Assembly (NCBI RefSeq): GCF_004210305.1
Contig: NZ_SCFB01000006.1
Span: forward strand, 62,001-126,000
From: Candidatus Finniella inopinata
GTDB lineage: Bacteria > Pseudomonadota > Alphaproteobacteria > Paracaedibacterales > CAIULA01
Reading direction: 5' to 3'
Length of the DNA: 64,000 bases
The notes beneath the pieces are model-generated. The model saw only the letters and a program-made list of their open reading frames with translations, did not search any database and was not told the origin of the DNA. Both the position numbers and the translations under genes were made by a program. Numbering within the stretch: the first letter of the stretch is position 1; every line of letters begins with the position of its first letter. Below are positions 8,611 to 17,899 of this stretch, piece after piece.

Positions 8611-9878
8611 AAATTTTCTACAGATTGGACTGATCTGGGGATAGAATCAAGTGGATTTAAAGCCTCAAGCCCCTTGGAATCAAGGCTTGGGTCCAGTTCA
8701 TTCAACTTTCTGGCAGAAACAAGAACGCGTCGTTCGACGGTTCCGATTGTTTGGTTGTAGCTGTCAACCACCTGCCTAATATGACGGCCCAGGCGACCGA
8801 GGGATTCGTTCATATCGCTTAGACGTTTGTATAGCTCGCGGCCAAGTTCACTGATGGATCGGGCATTTTCGGCAATGTTTTCTTGTCTCCAGCCAAATGA
8901 TACCGCCCTTAAAAGCGCAATCAGCGTCGTGGGGGTCGCCAAGATGACGCGTTCTTGCACGCCAGCCTCGATGAGAGAGGGATCCTTTTCAAGGGCGGCA
9001 CTAAAGAAAGCCTCGCCCGGTAAAAACATCACCACAAAATCAGGGGTGGGCTGGAACTGTTCCCAATAAGCACGTTGGCTTAGGCTTCGAATATGGGTGC
9101 GCACCTGGCGCGCGTGGTCGTCAAGGAAGCCCCGGCGTTGATGGTCGTCGTTCGCTTCAATCGATTCTAAATAGGCCGACAGGGGGGTTTTGGCGTCAAC
9201 AATAATTTTCCGGCCACCAGGTAAGTTGATCACCATGTCCGGCCTTAAGCGGCCTTCGTCCCCCTGGGCTTGTTCAATAAAGTCACAGTGGGAAATCATT
9301 CCCGCCATCTCCACCACGCGACGCAGCTGAATCTCACCCCATTGCCCACGGGTAGTAGGGGTTCGAAGAGCCTTAACCAGATTGGCCGTTTCCGAGCGGA
9401 GCTCTTTTTGGCTTGATAATAAATCGCCAACCTGACGGCGCAGATCACTGTAGGCGTCGATGCGTTCTTTTTCTAACAAACCAATTTTCTGATCAACCTG
9501 TTCCAGGCTTTTTTGAACAGGGTCAACCAGCTTAATCAGGCTTTGTTGGCGTTGGTCTAAATCTGTTTTTGATTCGGCAAAGAATTTTTCAAAACTTGAC
9601 TGAGCCAAGGACAAAAAGGCCTGGTTATTATTCAACAAAGCTTGGTTCGATAAATTTTGAAAGGTTTCCGTTAATTGTTGGTGGGCCTGTTGTAGTGTTT
9701 CTATCTTTGTTAAGGCCTGTTCACGTTCATGATATAACGCAGATGTTAGACGTGCATTTTCCAGGTTAAATTCAACAGATTTCTGGCGATAATTTTCACT
9801 GCGACGAAATACCTTAACCATCGTGATCAGCATCGTTAAAACAACGAATGCGAAAGAACCTAAAATATAAACAAGCAC
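8607..9878 (-). CDS. rmuC: DNA recombination protein RmuC
   Basis: The 423-residue protein has an N-terminal membrane anchor (ILGSFAFVVLTMLITMV) and a long coiled coil (residues 30-165). The RmuC nuclease-like domain begins at the diagnostic GQWGEIQLRRVVEMAGM. Further family motifs are RPDMVINLPGGRKIIVDAKTP, FVVMFLPGEAF and LIALLRAVSFGWRQE. RmuC proteins limit inversions between short repeats and contain a PD-(D/E)XK-type fold. The start is GTG 9878, chosen because it places the membrane segment at the N-terminus. It overlaps the downstream lipoprotein gene by four bases. Confidence 0.9.
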   Translation of the reverse strand: MLVYILGSFAFVVLTMLITMVKVFRRSENYRQKSVEFNLENARLTSALYHEREQALTKIETLQQAHQQLTETFQNLSNQALLNNNQAFLSLAQSSFEKFFAESKTDLDQRQQSLIKLVDPVQKSLEQVDQKIGLLEKERIDAYSDLRRQVGDLLSSQKELRSETANLVKALRTPTTRGQWGEIQLRRVVEMAGMISHCDFIEQAQGDEGRLRPDMVINLPGGRKIIVDAKTPLSAYLESIEANDDHQRRGFLDDHARQVRTHIRSLSQRAYWEQFQPTPDFVVMFLPGEAFFSAALEKDPSLIEAGVQERVILATPTTLIALLRAVSFGWRQENIAENARSISELGRELYKRLSDMNESLGRLGRHIRQVVDSYNQTIGTVERRVLVSARKLNELDPSLDSKGLEALNPLDSIPRSVQSVENL

Positions 9879-9920
9879 AAAGTTTTCTGTTTAAAAAGGA
9901 CCGTGTTTTGTTGTTTATAC

Positions 9921-9938
9921 CACTTTCACATGAAAGTG
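9921..9938. promoter_or_regulatory. Palindrome upstream of rmuC
   Basis: CACTTTCA, two bases, TGAAAGTG form a perfect 8-bp inverted repeat 43 bases upstream of the rmuC start. The position suits an operator for the rmuC-lipoprotein transcript, but no T-run, partner regulator or second copy was found. Confidence 0.3.
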
Positions 9939-9980
9939 CGGGAATTTTCTCGTCATTGCAAAGGGCCTTACTTACTCCTT

Positions 9981-10030
9981 GTCATCACAAGGAGCCGCAG
10001 GCGACGAGGCGATTCATAAAAATACATGGA
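9981..10030. repeat. Dispersed repeat, family B copy 1
   Basis: The intergenic stretch contains GGAGCCGCAGGCGACGAGG followed by CGATTCA. A diverged copy lies at 51593-51640 (GGAACCGCAGGCGACC followed by TAGCAATCCA). Both start with GTCAT and sit between genes. The left end overlaps a perfect stem CTCCTTGT/ACAAGGAG (9975-9994). It appears to be a short dispersed intergenic repeat, common in bacterial genomes, without coding content. Confidence 0.5.
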
Positions 10031-10959
10031 TCCCAACACCCTCTGCGAAGAGGGAGGCAAAATTATTTGATGGAGTTTATCTGAATTGGGGTTACTACTT
10101 GCCACCAAAAAGCTCAGAACCCGTAGGAACACTTGAACGATCATCTCCTATTGTAGAAGGTGTTGAATCTGGTGCAGGTGGTGGAGGAGGCGCAGGTATA
10201 GTAAAGACGTCAGTAATCAATGCTCTCAGGCGAGCAACGTCATACTTTCGGTTACTTAAGTCACTTAAAGTATTGCCGACAATGAATGATGCCGTTAAGT
10301 AGTTCACTGGATTTTTGAGATTTGGATTCAAGTTAATACGACCAAACACTCCTTCTGTACTGAATGTAGTTTTAGTATTGGATGTACCACGAGCGAGAAC
10401 ATTATCAAGAACGGTTGTTAGAACTGCTCCTGAATCTGCAAGGCTTAAGCTGTCTGGAAAATAGCCTTGATAAGCGGTGTAGCTAATTCCAAAAACTGTC
10501 CTAAGGAACATGCCCAATTTTTCAGCGGGTGTGATCCAATCTATCTTGACCAAACTTTGTCCGGTAGTGAAAAACGTATTAGGACACGCACCAGCATTTA
10601 TTGTAAGTTGAATATTACTGAATCCATCAAGGTCAATCGCAGTAGCCGCTGTTGGTTCTGCAGCTGACATTAGTTTGGCACCAGTAGCCCCACCGAATTT
10701 CCTGCTTTCTGAAAGAGCGGTATATCCAAACCTGCACTCCATCAATTTATCAACGGCTTGTGTTAATTGCATGTTTGTAACGGCGACAGTATTATTTGCC
10801 ACCATAGAAGCAATCGGGATGACTTTATCATTACCATCTGCAATTGCGTCACCATTCAGATTCACTTTTGCGGGAATGCAACCTAATGCCGTGGCAAGAG
10901 ATCGAGTCGTTGCTTCGGCAATAGCGAAAGCTTTGAATTTTGAAGATCTGAGCTGTCTA

Positions 10960-11804
10960 GGGCGTGTCATCAATTAAGCCAAATAGCCGCAGCAACCAAA
11001 TGTATGGCTCCCAGGAAGTTTCGAGCTGTTTTATCATATCGAGTGGCTATGGCTCTGTATTGTTTAAGTTTGGCGAAGAAGTTTTCGATGAGGTGCCGGG
11101 CCTTGTAGAGGTCTTTATCATACGAACAAGGGTTGATCCTATTCTTTTTTGGGGGAATGACCGCCTCACATCCTTTCTCTTCAAGTTTTTTTCTCATACG
11201 TTCGTCTGCGTCATAAGCCTTGTCAGCTAAGACGGCACCAGCTTGCGTAAGGTTATCTATTAAGGCATCGGCACCTTCTAAATCGTGATCTTGTCCGGCT
11301 GTTAAATAAAACCCTGTTGGATTTCCCAACGCATCACAGGTGGCATGAATTTTGGTGCTTAATCCTCCTTTGCTTCGTCCAATCGCTTGGTCAGCTGAGA
11401 ATTCTTTTTTTTAGCACCAGCACTGTGCTGATGAGCACGCACTATACTTGAATCAATCATAGCGTATTCATTGTCAGCATCTTGGCTTAATAGCTCAAAA
11501 ATTTTCTTCCACACACCTGATTGGCTCCACCTCGAATGGCGTAGATGAATAACTCTAAAATCCCCAAAACGTTCCGGTAAATCACGCCACGGAATTCCAG
11601 CTCGATATCGATATAGAACGGCTTCTATAAATAGGCGATTGTCTTTTGCTGTTGCACCAACATATCCTTCCCTTCCAGGTAGCATACCCTTAATGCGATC
11701 CCATTGATCATCCCGTAATGCGTAGCGTCTCACCGAAAAAAACCTCGTAAAATTTTTCTCAATTAAAACAGAAATCTATGACTTATTCAATTGATGACAC
11801 GCCC
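10960..11804 (-). mobile_element. IS5-family (IS427-like) insertion sequence, copy 1
   Basis: This 845-bp element is bounded by inverted repeats GGGCGTGTCATCAATT, with 2-bp TA target duplications at 10958-10959 and 11805-11806. It carries a two-frame transposase on the minus strand. A second copy of the same length (46832-47676) encodes identical proteins, which indicates recent movement. It has inserted into a secreted-protein gene. Confidence 0.93.
10970..11733 (-). CDS. IS5-family transposase, two frames joined by a -1 frameshift
   Basis: The first frame (11733-11359, 124 residues) starts MRRYALRDDQWDRIKGMLPG and contains the first catalytic Asp in YAMIDSSIVRAHQHSAGA. At the A8 run near 11405 a -1 slip replaces the NSQLTKRLDE continuation with EFSADQAIGRSKGGLSTKIH. 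It then enters the second frame (ending 10970, 119-residue segment from GNPTGFYLTAG). That frame carries the second Asp (VLADKAYDAD) and the Glu (ARHLIENFFAKLKQYR) of the DDE triad. A slippery A-run at the overlap is the normal control of transposase in this IS group, so this is not decay. Confidence 0.9.
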
Positions 11805-12079
11805 TAGAAGTCACGTCAGAAACTGCAGGCAAATTATCCATCGCACCACTTGCATAAGCACCCGAACCAAGGCTGATGGCTGACAATAGCGACGCCAATT
11901 TAATATTATTTTTCATCCCAATAATCTCCGTAAAATAAGTTCTTAAAATAAACAAACATCTTGTACTTCTTTTTAAGTTAGTTTGAAATGATTAATGAAT
12001 GCTTAATTCACTTGCTTATGTTAGGACAAATTTTAACGAACAATAATTACTTAATTTGAGAAATTATAAATTTTGATTG

Positions 12080-12196
12080 ATGAAAGTAAGCGGCCAGGTT
12101 CCATTAAGGGCATTTTCGATACCGTTGCCAGTTTATGACAGGGCCCTGATCCTTAAGGAGTATTTTACACAAAGCCGCAATAGCCCCCCGTTCTAA
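12080..12196 (+). CDS. Possible 38-residue ORF in a long intergenic region
   Basis: An ATG at 12080 opens a 38-codon frame (begins MKVSGQVPLRAF, ends FTQSRNSPPF) in the 570-base gap between the IS-disrupted gene and the epimerase-like gene. No ribosome-binding site is obvious and no family is recognised. It could be a gene remnant. Apart from this and the ORF at 12274, nothing else was identified between 11917 and 12511. Confidence 0.2.
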   Translation: MKVSGQVPLRAFSIPLPVYDRALILKEYFTQSRNSPPF

Positions 12197-12273
12197 TCAG
12201 GGAATACCCCAGGGTTATGGCGTAGAAATTAATAGTGCTTTATAATTTCTTTTTTCTGGGAAAAGGTATTTTT

Positions 12274-12399
12274 ATGGCACTTATGGACATGTTAAAGGGA
12301 ATGAAAGATCAATGTAGGCCTTTAAGCAATGTTGAAAAAATGGAAAAAAAACTTTATGGAGCTTCTCTTGATATATTCAAATTCTTGGATAAAAATTAA
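12274..12399 (+). CDS. Possible small protein, 41 residues
   Basis: The ATG at 12274 follows GGGAAAAGG at 12258-12266, a plausible ribosome-binding site. The frame encodes a charged amphipathic peptide (begins MALMDMLKGMKDQCRP, ends DIFKFLDKN) with many Lys and Met residues. There is no signal peptide and no known family. Composition and ribosome-binding site make it better supported than other short frames here, but expression is unproven. Confidence 0.4.
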   Translation: MALMDMLKGMKDQCRPLSNVEKMEKKLYGASLDIFKFLDKN

Positions 12400-12511
12400 T
12401 CGCTTGGATTAATTTCTAGGCCATAGCCCTGGGTGAACTTGTACAATCCCACAAGAACGCTGGAAAAGTCTAATGAATTAGTCTAAACACTACTATGTGT
12501 GAATTCATAGC

Positions 12512-13567
12512 GTGGCGGAAAAAGTGTCTAAAAAGATTTTGATCCTGGGTGTTAATGGTTTTATTGGCAGTGCCTTAACAGAAACCATCTTACAAAGAAC
12601 CGATTGGCAGGTCTTTGGTATGGATATGGGCGATGATAAATTGAAAGAAAGCCTAGGCCATCCGCGGTTTCACTTTGTGGAAGGGGACATCACAATCAAT
12701 AAAGAATGGATCGCCTATCATGTTAAAAAATGCGATGTCGTTTTGCCCTTGGTTGCGATTGCCACGCCAAGCCTTTATGTGACGGATCCCTTGCGCGTTT
12801 TTGAATTGGATTTTGAGGCCAACTTACACATTGTCCGCCAATGTGTGACGTATAAAAAACGTGTCATTTTTCCATCGACATCAGAAGTTTATGGCATGTG
12901 TCAGGATGACGAGTTTAACGAGGAGACCTCGACCCTGGTGTTGGGCCCCATTCATAAACAGCGGTGGATTTATTCGTGTTCAAAGCAGCTGCTTGATCGG
13001 GTCATTTTTGCCTATGGCGTGCATGAAGGGCTTGATTACACACTGTTTCGCCCCTTTAATTGGTTAGGGCCGAAACTGGACAATATCTTTTCCACCAAGG
13101 AAGGATCATCGCGCGTGGTGACCCAGTTCATTGCTGATATATTGCATCGCCAGGAAATTAAACTGGTTGATGGTGGTGAACAGCGGCGGTCGTTTACCGA
13201 CATTGATGATGGTATCGATGCCCTGATGCGGATTATTGAAAACCCAGAGGGTAAGGCCACTGGGCAGATTTTCAATTTGGGAAATCCGGCCAATGACGTA
13301 TCCATTAAAGAATTGGCAGAGTTATTGGTTAGATTGGTTGGTACGTATCCTGGTTACCAGAAAGTTGCCGACAAGGTTAAAATTAACGCTGTGGATTCGA
13401 AACATCATTACGGGGTGCATTATCAGGATATAAGCCGCCGTGTACCATCGATTCTTAGGGCACAGACAGCGTTGAACTGGCAACCCAAGATTGATCTAAA
13501 AACGGCGTTGAAAAAGACCTTGGACTATCACCTGGCGAACGCTGGCGAGAAGCTTGACGAAGAATAG
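12512..13567 (+). CDS. ArnA-like UDP-glucuronate decarboxylase / SDR epimerase
   Basis: The 351-residue protein is an extended short-chain dehydrogenase: the NAD-binding GVNGFIG motif lies at residues 13-19 and the active-site YSCSK near residue 160. The STSEVYG motif and the C-terminal RRSFTDIDD match the ArnA dehydrogenase domain, which oxidatively decarboxylates UDP-glucuronate to the UDP-4-keto-pentose for lipid A modification. The N-terminal formyltransferase domain of full ArnA is absent and no other arn gene is nearby. A related UDP-xylose-type synthase remains possible. The start is GTG 12512; a second GTG at 12524, after GGCGGA, is an alternative. The gene stands alone. Confidence 0.8.
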   Translation: MAEKVSKKILILGVNGFIGSALTETILQRTDWQVFGMDMGDDKLKESLGHPRFHFVEGDITINKEWIAYHVKKCDVVLPLVAIATPSLYVTDPLRVFELDFEANLHIVRQCVTYKKRVIFPSTSEVYGMCQDDEFNEETSTLVLGPIHKQRWIYSCSKQLLDRVIFAYGVHEGLDYTLFRPFNWLGPKLDNIFSTKEGSSRVVTQFIADILHRQEIKLVDGGEQRRSFTDIDDGIDALMRIIENPEGKATGQIFNLGNPANDVSIKELAELLVRLVGTYPGYQKVADKVKINAVDSKHHYGVHYQDISRRVPSILRAQTALNWQPKIDLKTALKKTLDYHLANAGEKLDEE

Positions 13568-13596
13568 AAAAACGACTCCACCCTCCGTGCTTGTTC

Positions 13597-13978
13597 TTAA
13601 TGTTTGCAGGGCATGGTGGAGTGATAGTCGAGAGGTTTTTTAGGACGTTGGTATGTTTCCTTAAGAGCCTCATCAAGCCCACGACCCTTCTTGATAAGTT
13701 CCTCAAATAATCTTACCTTGGCATGCGTTGACTACCTTACCTGTTAGATAGTCCGGCCTGAAGTATTGCTTCTAAGGTAGTGATTAGCGATTGTTTGTGA
13801 GAGAGCAAGGTACAAAGAATAACAATCAAGCTCACAAGAAGGCAGACAACAAGATGTATGGGCGTTTCTATGCTTTCCTTAAAGATCCTGAGAGCTTTCT
13901 GGAGCCAGTCATAAAAGCTTTAGTAGGTTTCTACATCGTGTTTTTTGTATCCCAGAAGAAAGACGTTGGGGCGAACAT
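13597..13978 (-). pseudogene. Decayed gene of unknown family, several frameshifts
   Basis: Between the decarboxylase and trmD the minus strand gives a run of protein-like segments in changing frames. In order they are: MFAPTSFFWDTKNTM from ATG 13978; YDWLQKALRIFKESIETP with a membrane helix LVVCLLVSLIVILCTLL; FRPDYLTGKVVNACQGKII; and finally LFEELIKKGRGLDEALKE to a stop at 13597. Joined, they read as one short membrane-anchored protein with at least three frameshifts or stops. I cannot name the family. A plus-strand TTG-initiated frame (13791-14000) covers part of it but is less convincing. Confidence 0.4.
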
Positions 13979-14021
13979 ATGTTATGGTTCAGTACAATAG
14001 ATACCAACGAATAAATATTTA

Positions 14022-14750
14022 ATGATTTGGCGCGCGACCGTTCTCACCCTTTTCCCTGAAATGTTTCCCGGCCCCTTGGGTCATTCCCTGGCGGGCAGAG
14101 GATTGTCTCAAAACATTTGGCAACTGAACGCCGTAAATATTCGTGATTTCGCCCTGGATAAGCACAAAACCGTGGATGATACGTGTTTTGGTGGAGGAGC
14201 CGGCATGGTTTTAAAACCCGATGTGGTGCATGCTGCCCTGCAGGCGGGGTTAGAAAGTTACCAAGGTGCCCAGCCATCCATCCTTTATATGACGCCGCGG
14301 GGCGTTCCCTTGACTCAAAACAAAGTCCATTCTTTGGTTGATACAAATCCTGCGGGTTCCATCATCCTGTGCGGCCGCTACGAGGGGGTTGATGACCGCG
14401 TCATTCATCATTGGCGCGAACACCACGGGTTGCAAGAGGTTAGCCTGGGTGATTATATCTTGTCTGGCGGAGAGATGGCCGCCCTTACCGTCATTGATGC
14501 CTGCGTGCGTTTATTGCCAGGCATTGTGAATACCCAAGAGTCTTTGGAGTCTGAAAGTTTTGAACTAGATTTACTGGAATTTCCCCACTATACTAAACCA
14601 CAAAATTGGCAAAACCAGATCGTGCCTGAAATACTGCTGTCAGGTGATCATAAAAAAATAGCCGCATGGCGTCATAATCAAGCAGAACAAATAACCAAGG
14701 AGCGGCGGCCAGACTTATGGCAAGCTTATCTGAATAAAAAACACTGTTAG
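14022..14750 (+). CDS. trmD: tRNA (guanine-N1)-methyltransferase TrmD
   Basis: This 242-residue SPOUT-class enzyme methylates G37 next to the anticodon of certain tRNAs using S-adenosylmethionine. Family motifs are TVLTLFPEMFPGPLGHS at the start, FGGGAGMVLKPDVV, the trefoil-knot LCGRYEGVDDRV and LGDYILSGGEMAALT. Length is normal for the family. It is followed 60 bases later by rplS, the usual bacterial order. The rpsP and rimM genes that often precede it are not here; a decayed gene lies upstream instead. Confidence 0.96.
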   Translation: MIWRATVLTLFPEMFPGPLGHSLAGRGLSQNIWQLNAVNIRDFALDKHKTVDDTCFGGGAGMVLKPDVVHAALQAGLESYQGAQPSILYMTPRGVPLTQNKVHSLVDTNPAGSIILCGRYEGVDDRVIHHWREHHGLQEVSLGDYILSGGEMAALTVIDACVRLLPGIVNTQESLESESFELDLLEFPHYTKPQNWQNQIVPEILLSGDHKKIAAWRHNQAEQITKERRPDLWQAYLNKKHC

Positions 14751-14810
14751 ACCAGAGATAGGGTCTGACCTCAGCGCCTTAAAAACGTTGAGATAGCCAA
14801 GGAATTTATA

Positions 14811-15191
14811 ATGAATCTGTTACAACAAATTGAAGCCGAACAAGTTGCTAAACTCAGCGCCGGTAAAACACATCCTGATTTTCGCCCTGGCGATACGATC
14901 AAAGTCCTCGTCAAAGTTGTCGAGGGTGAGCGCGAACGTACCCAGATTTTTGAAGGTGTCGTTATTGGTCGTAAGCACCGAGGTTTAAACTCCTCTTTCA
15001 GGGTGCGTAAGCTTTCCTATGGTGAAGGCGTTGAACGGGTTTTCCCCCTGTATTCACCCAATATCGCTGTAGAGGTTGTGCGTCATGGTGATGTGCGCCG
15101 CGCCAAGCTTTATTATCTGCGTGGCCTGACCGGTAAGCGGGCTCGTATTGCTGAAAAACGTCGGGACATACGTCCAGCTGCAAGCAAATAA
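14811..15191 (+). CDS. rplS: 50S ribosomal protein L19
   Basis: The 126-residue protein carries the L19 signature: [61 protein letters not shown] and the C-terminal [16 protein letters not shown]19 sits at the interface of the ribosomal subunits. The ATG follows an AAGGAA ribosome-binding site. It is the second gene of a trmD-rplS unit that ends at the terminator at 15206. Confidence 0.97.
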   Translation: MNLLQQIEAEQVAKLSAGKTHPDFRPGDTIKVLVKVVEGERERTQIFEGVVIGRKHRGLNSSFRVRKLSYGEGVERVFPLYSPNIAVEVVRHGDVRRAKLYYLRGLTGKRARIAEKRRDIRPAASK

Positions 15192-15205
15192 GTATATCTT
15201 TATCT

Positions 15206-15234
15206 AAAGGGGGATCCTGTGATCCCCTTTTTTT
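15206..15234 (+). terminator. Rho-independent terminator after rplS
   Basis: GGGGATC (15210-15216), loop CTGT, GATCCCC (15221-15227), then seven Ts. It is a strong stem directly after the rplS stop. Confidence 0.9.
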
Positions 15235-15242
15235 AAGTGTTT

Positions 15243-17375
15243 CTAAAATCGATAACCGACACCTAGATTAAAGGGGTACTTTGGCGGTCCACTTCTTCTG
15301 AATGGGTCATATATTTCTATCGCGCCGCTTGCTCCAAGGGTATCGACCATATTAAGAACCTCATTAATAAGTGCTTGGTTTGCCTGGGCTTGACGTTCTT
15401 GGATAGCTTGTTGTGTTGTCAGTCTCATGTGGCCCCCACTAAGACCATCCGTTAACCGTATGTTATTATACTTGTACGCATGGAAGGCACTTATAGGAAA
15501 CATTGAACCGCGCTTACGGTATTTCTCAATAACGCCAGCCAGGTTGGTTTGTACCATACCCCCAAGCCACTCTTTTACAGTTTCAAGGGTAAGATGTTCA
15601 CGTTTAAATCTCTCATTTTTTGGCGCTTCTTTAGCCGTTATTCCTTTATTTTCAGGTTCAGCAGAAAAAATTTCGATGCACATCCAAACATATTTTCTAT
15701 ATAGTTGTTGGACTGCATTGTCCAGTTGTATGCCGCCTTCACCTGCAAAAACCTTTTCTAAAATGCCAGGTATATCATTCACCAACATGGTTTTGGATTC
15801 ATACCATTCATGGGCTGTGCGTATCTTACCTGGCAGACAAGGCGAACTATCGGACGGTGTCGCATCGCTGTAAAATTCCTCTAGGCATCCATTACTTTTT
15901 GCGTACAGGTAAGCGATGACAAAATCATGGGCGCTATTTAACCAAGTTTGTTTTGTAAGCTTTTGCTTATCCTCTTCTGAGCTTCCCGCTGCAACACTTC
16001 CATGACCAAATCCAGGAATATTATGGATGTTATTAGGATCTAAGAGAGCTTGTTGTACCCCATTCAACAGTTCATCGAAGTATGTTCTTTTTATAGGTGA
16101 AAACGTGTAACTTTGAGATTCGGTCCTAATCGCCTGGATAAACGAATTAGGGTTTCTTAAAGCATCAAAAGAACCTTGATCCCTATATGGATCTAAGCGT
16201 GCCTGGACGAAGGAAGGTTCAAGTCCCAAAAGTTCTATCCCTTTCAAAGCCCTTTTTGCAACTTTTGCCGGGGATGAGTCATGGTTATAGGATTCAAACT
16301 TACCAGAAACAATATCGGCTATATGTTCGCTGGATCGTATGGGACGAACGGGAGGATAATTCGTATGGGTACACCCATAATTACCACCAAGATTTGGCAT
16401 TCCGCTGCTGTATCCAGGGTTAGAAAAGTTGCTATAAACATAGTCCAGATAGGTGTCCACTTCGCCTATAAGGTCATAATTAAAACCTTTCTGTGAAAGA
16501 ATTGAATGAATCGAATAATTTTTTGTTCCGATGGCGCGACCCAACGCAGCAGAAAGCGAAATGTTCAACAATATTGTATTGTGACGCAATGTTGTTTTGT
16601 TGAGGGCTGTAGGGTTTAAAAGATTATATGCTTCCAATAACTCATTCATTACCAACTTTTCGAAACTGCCGTCATACAAGGATGGATCCCCCAACTCAGC
16701 AGCCTTTTTACGCCCAAGATTAGCAGCAGCTTGAAGCAGAACCCGTTCTTCTTCTTTGGTGGCTGTTCGCTTTTCATCAATTTGCACAACCTGACCGCTT
16801 ATTAAACGCGCCATATCGTTATAGGCTTTATCCAGCAAGTTTTCCGGGTTAACGGATTGTCCACTTTGAAGTGTTTTTTCCACCTCATCTGAATCAGCTG
16901 TGGCTAGGGTCTCACCAAAGGAATTCAAAAAGCCCGTTAATTTAACTGCGGCGTTTGGCTGAGATATCCAGTCCTTCAACAGATCGTCAGACCCGCCTGC
17001 TCTTTGCAAAGCTGACATTTCTCTTTGAAAATCAGCCGTGGTTCCAGCGTAGCGCGGATCAAAACCGAAAAAATCTTGCGTTGGTTTTTTGCAGGCAATG
17101 GCTACTGCCTGCGCAGCCAGTGCAGCATTCGATTGCGGAGTGGGATTAGTTGTGCGCGAGGGGGTGGAATATGACGAGGAAAAGGAGTGTGTCTGTGTTG
17201 CCCTTCTTAGAGCCTCGTCCAGACCGCCCCAAACACTAGTATTGTAGACAGTGGAGTTAAAGAGTGCTCTTTGCCGAGCTTGCATCGAATCTTCTTGGGA
17301 GGACCAAGCTTTATGGGTATTGAGAAAAATGCTACAACTGGCCCCTAAAAGTAGAAAAAGTATTTTTCTGTTCAT
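15243..17375 (-). CDS. Large secreted protein, unknown function
   Basis: The 710-residue protein begins with a signal peptide (ILFLLLGASCSIFLNTHKAWS) followed by a Ser/Thr-rich segment near residues 60-85. The rest is soluble and predicted mainly helical. Notable stretches are PNLGGNYGCTHTNYPPVRP near residue 330 and a Gln/Ala-rich helix TTQQAIQERQAQANQALIN near 655. It ends in GVGYRF, a terminal aromatic as in outer-membrane proteins, although the body does not look like a beta-barrel. No known domain is recognised. TAGG stands directly before the ATG region. It is the largest intact unknown in the window and may be a host-directed protein; that is inference. Confidence 0.75.
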   Translation of the reverse strand: MNRKILFLLLGASCSIFLNTHKAWSSQEDSMQARQRALFNSTVYNTSVWGGLDEALRRATQTHSFSSSYSTPSRTTNPTPQSNAALAAQAVAIACKKPTQDFFGFDPRYAGTTADFQREMSALQRAGGSDDLLKDWISQPNAAVKLTGFLNSFGETLATADSDEVEKTLQSGQSVNPENLLDKAYNDMARLISGQVVQIDEKRTATKEEERVLLQAAANLGRKKAAELGDPSLYDGSFEKLVMNELLEAYNLLNPTALNKTTLRHNTILLNISLSAALGRAIGTKNYSIHSILSQKGFNYDLIGEVDTYLDYVYSNFSNPGYSSGMPNLGGNYGCTHTNYPPVRPIRSSEHIADIVSGKFESYNHDSSPAKVAKRALKGIELLGLEPSFVQARLDPYRDQGSFDALRNPNSFIQAIRTESQSYTFSPIKRTYFDELLNGVQQALLDPNNIHNIPGFGHGSVAAGSSEEDKQKLTKQTWLNSAHDFVIAYLYAKSNGCLEEFYSDATPSDSSPCLPGKIRTAHEWYESKTMLVNDIPGILEKVFAGEGGIQLDNAVQQLYRKYVWMCIEIFSAEPENKGITAKEAPKNERFKREHLTLETVKEWLGGMVQTNLAGVIEKYRKRGSMFPISAFHAYKYNNIRLTDGLSGGHMRLTTQQAIQERQAQANQALINEVLNMVDTLGASGAIEIYDPFRRSGPPKYPFNLGVGYRF

Positions 17376-17531
17376 CTGCCTAAAATCCTATATTTACTAA
17401 TTTGAAAATTAAGAAAATCATTCTGGTTTTTAGATATATACCTTCTCCTGTTTTTTCAAGTAGAAATACAAATTACGAGGCAAATTATGAAGATAAACTA
17501 CTAAACACAACGTTTCACCCGCAAAGCTATA

Positions 17532-17864
17532 TTACCCAACCATTATGTTCCTTGTGGCTGAAGGCAGACGAACGGTCAGCCCATCCAATTCATCACTCAT
17601 AATAATTTGGCATCCCAGGCGGGATGTTTGGGTTAAGCCAAACGCCAAATCGAGCATGTCCTCTTCATCTTCGGTAGCCGGCGACAACAAATCATACCAT
17701 TCGCTTTCAATAACAACGTGGCAGGTTGAACAGGCCAGTGACCCTTCGCAGGCACCCTCCAAATCGATTTTGTTCCGGTGGGCAATTTCCAAAATGGAAA
17801 GACCAAGGGGTGCGTCGACCTCTTTGATTGTTCCGTCTTGTTCAATAAATTTCATTTTAGGCAT
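17532..17864 (-). CDS. fdx: [2Fe-2S] ferredoxin of the ISC system
   Basis: The 110-residue adrenodoxin-type ferredoxin carries the cluster-binding pattern [10 protein letters not shown] (Cys-X5-Cys-X2-Cys), with the fourth Cys in SRLGCQI. It supplies electrons for Fe-S cluster assembly. It lies 35 bases downstream of hscA on the same strand, the conserved hscA-fdx order of isc operons. Other isc genes (iscS, iscU, hscB) are not in this window. Confidence 0.93.
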   Translation of the reverse strand: MPKMKFIEQDGTIKEVDAPLGLSILEIAHRNKIDLEGACEGSLACSTCHVVIESEWYDLLSPATEDEEDMLDLAFGLTQTSRLGCQIIMSDELDGLTVRLPSATRNIMVG

Positions 17865-17899
17865 CGTTGTTTCTCACTTTATTATTATAGTATGGAAAA

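Larger units (their letters stand above)
10095..11916 (-). pseudogene. Secreted paralogous-family protein split by an IS element
   Basis: The gene started at ATG 11916 (GGAG 11-14 bases upstream) with a signal peptide (LASLLSAISLGSGAYAS) and ended at 10095. The IS5-family element at 10960-11804 interrupts codon 38. Removing the IS and one copy of the TA target duplication restores one frame (VTS-R-QLRSSKF) of 324 residues. The mature part is homologous to the C-terminal half of the protein at 36947-38659. Shared signatures, in this gene first and then the paralogue: FLRTVFGIS/FLRAVFGIS, DSGAVLTT/DSGVVLTT, GVFGRIN/GVFNRIN and RLRALI/RLKALI. A Pro-rich tail (PAPPPPPAPDS) is unique to this copy. 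The remaining long frame (10095-10973) starts inside the IS end and lacks the signal peptide, so export is probably lost. Confidence 0.85.

Noticed and set aside
10970..11733. Two separate transposase pseudogenes
   Set aside because: The frames join by a -1 slip at an A8 run, which is normal control for this IS group, and both copies are the same.
13791..14000. Plus-strand 69-codon ORF before trmD
   Set aside because: It starts only at TTG, lacks a ribosome-binding site, and the minus strand reads more like protein here.
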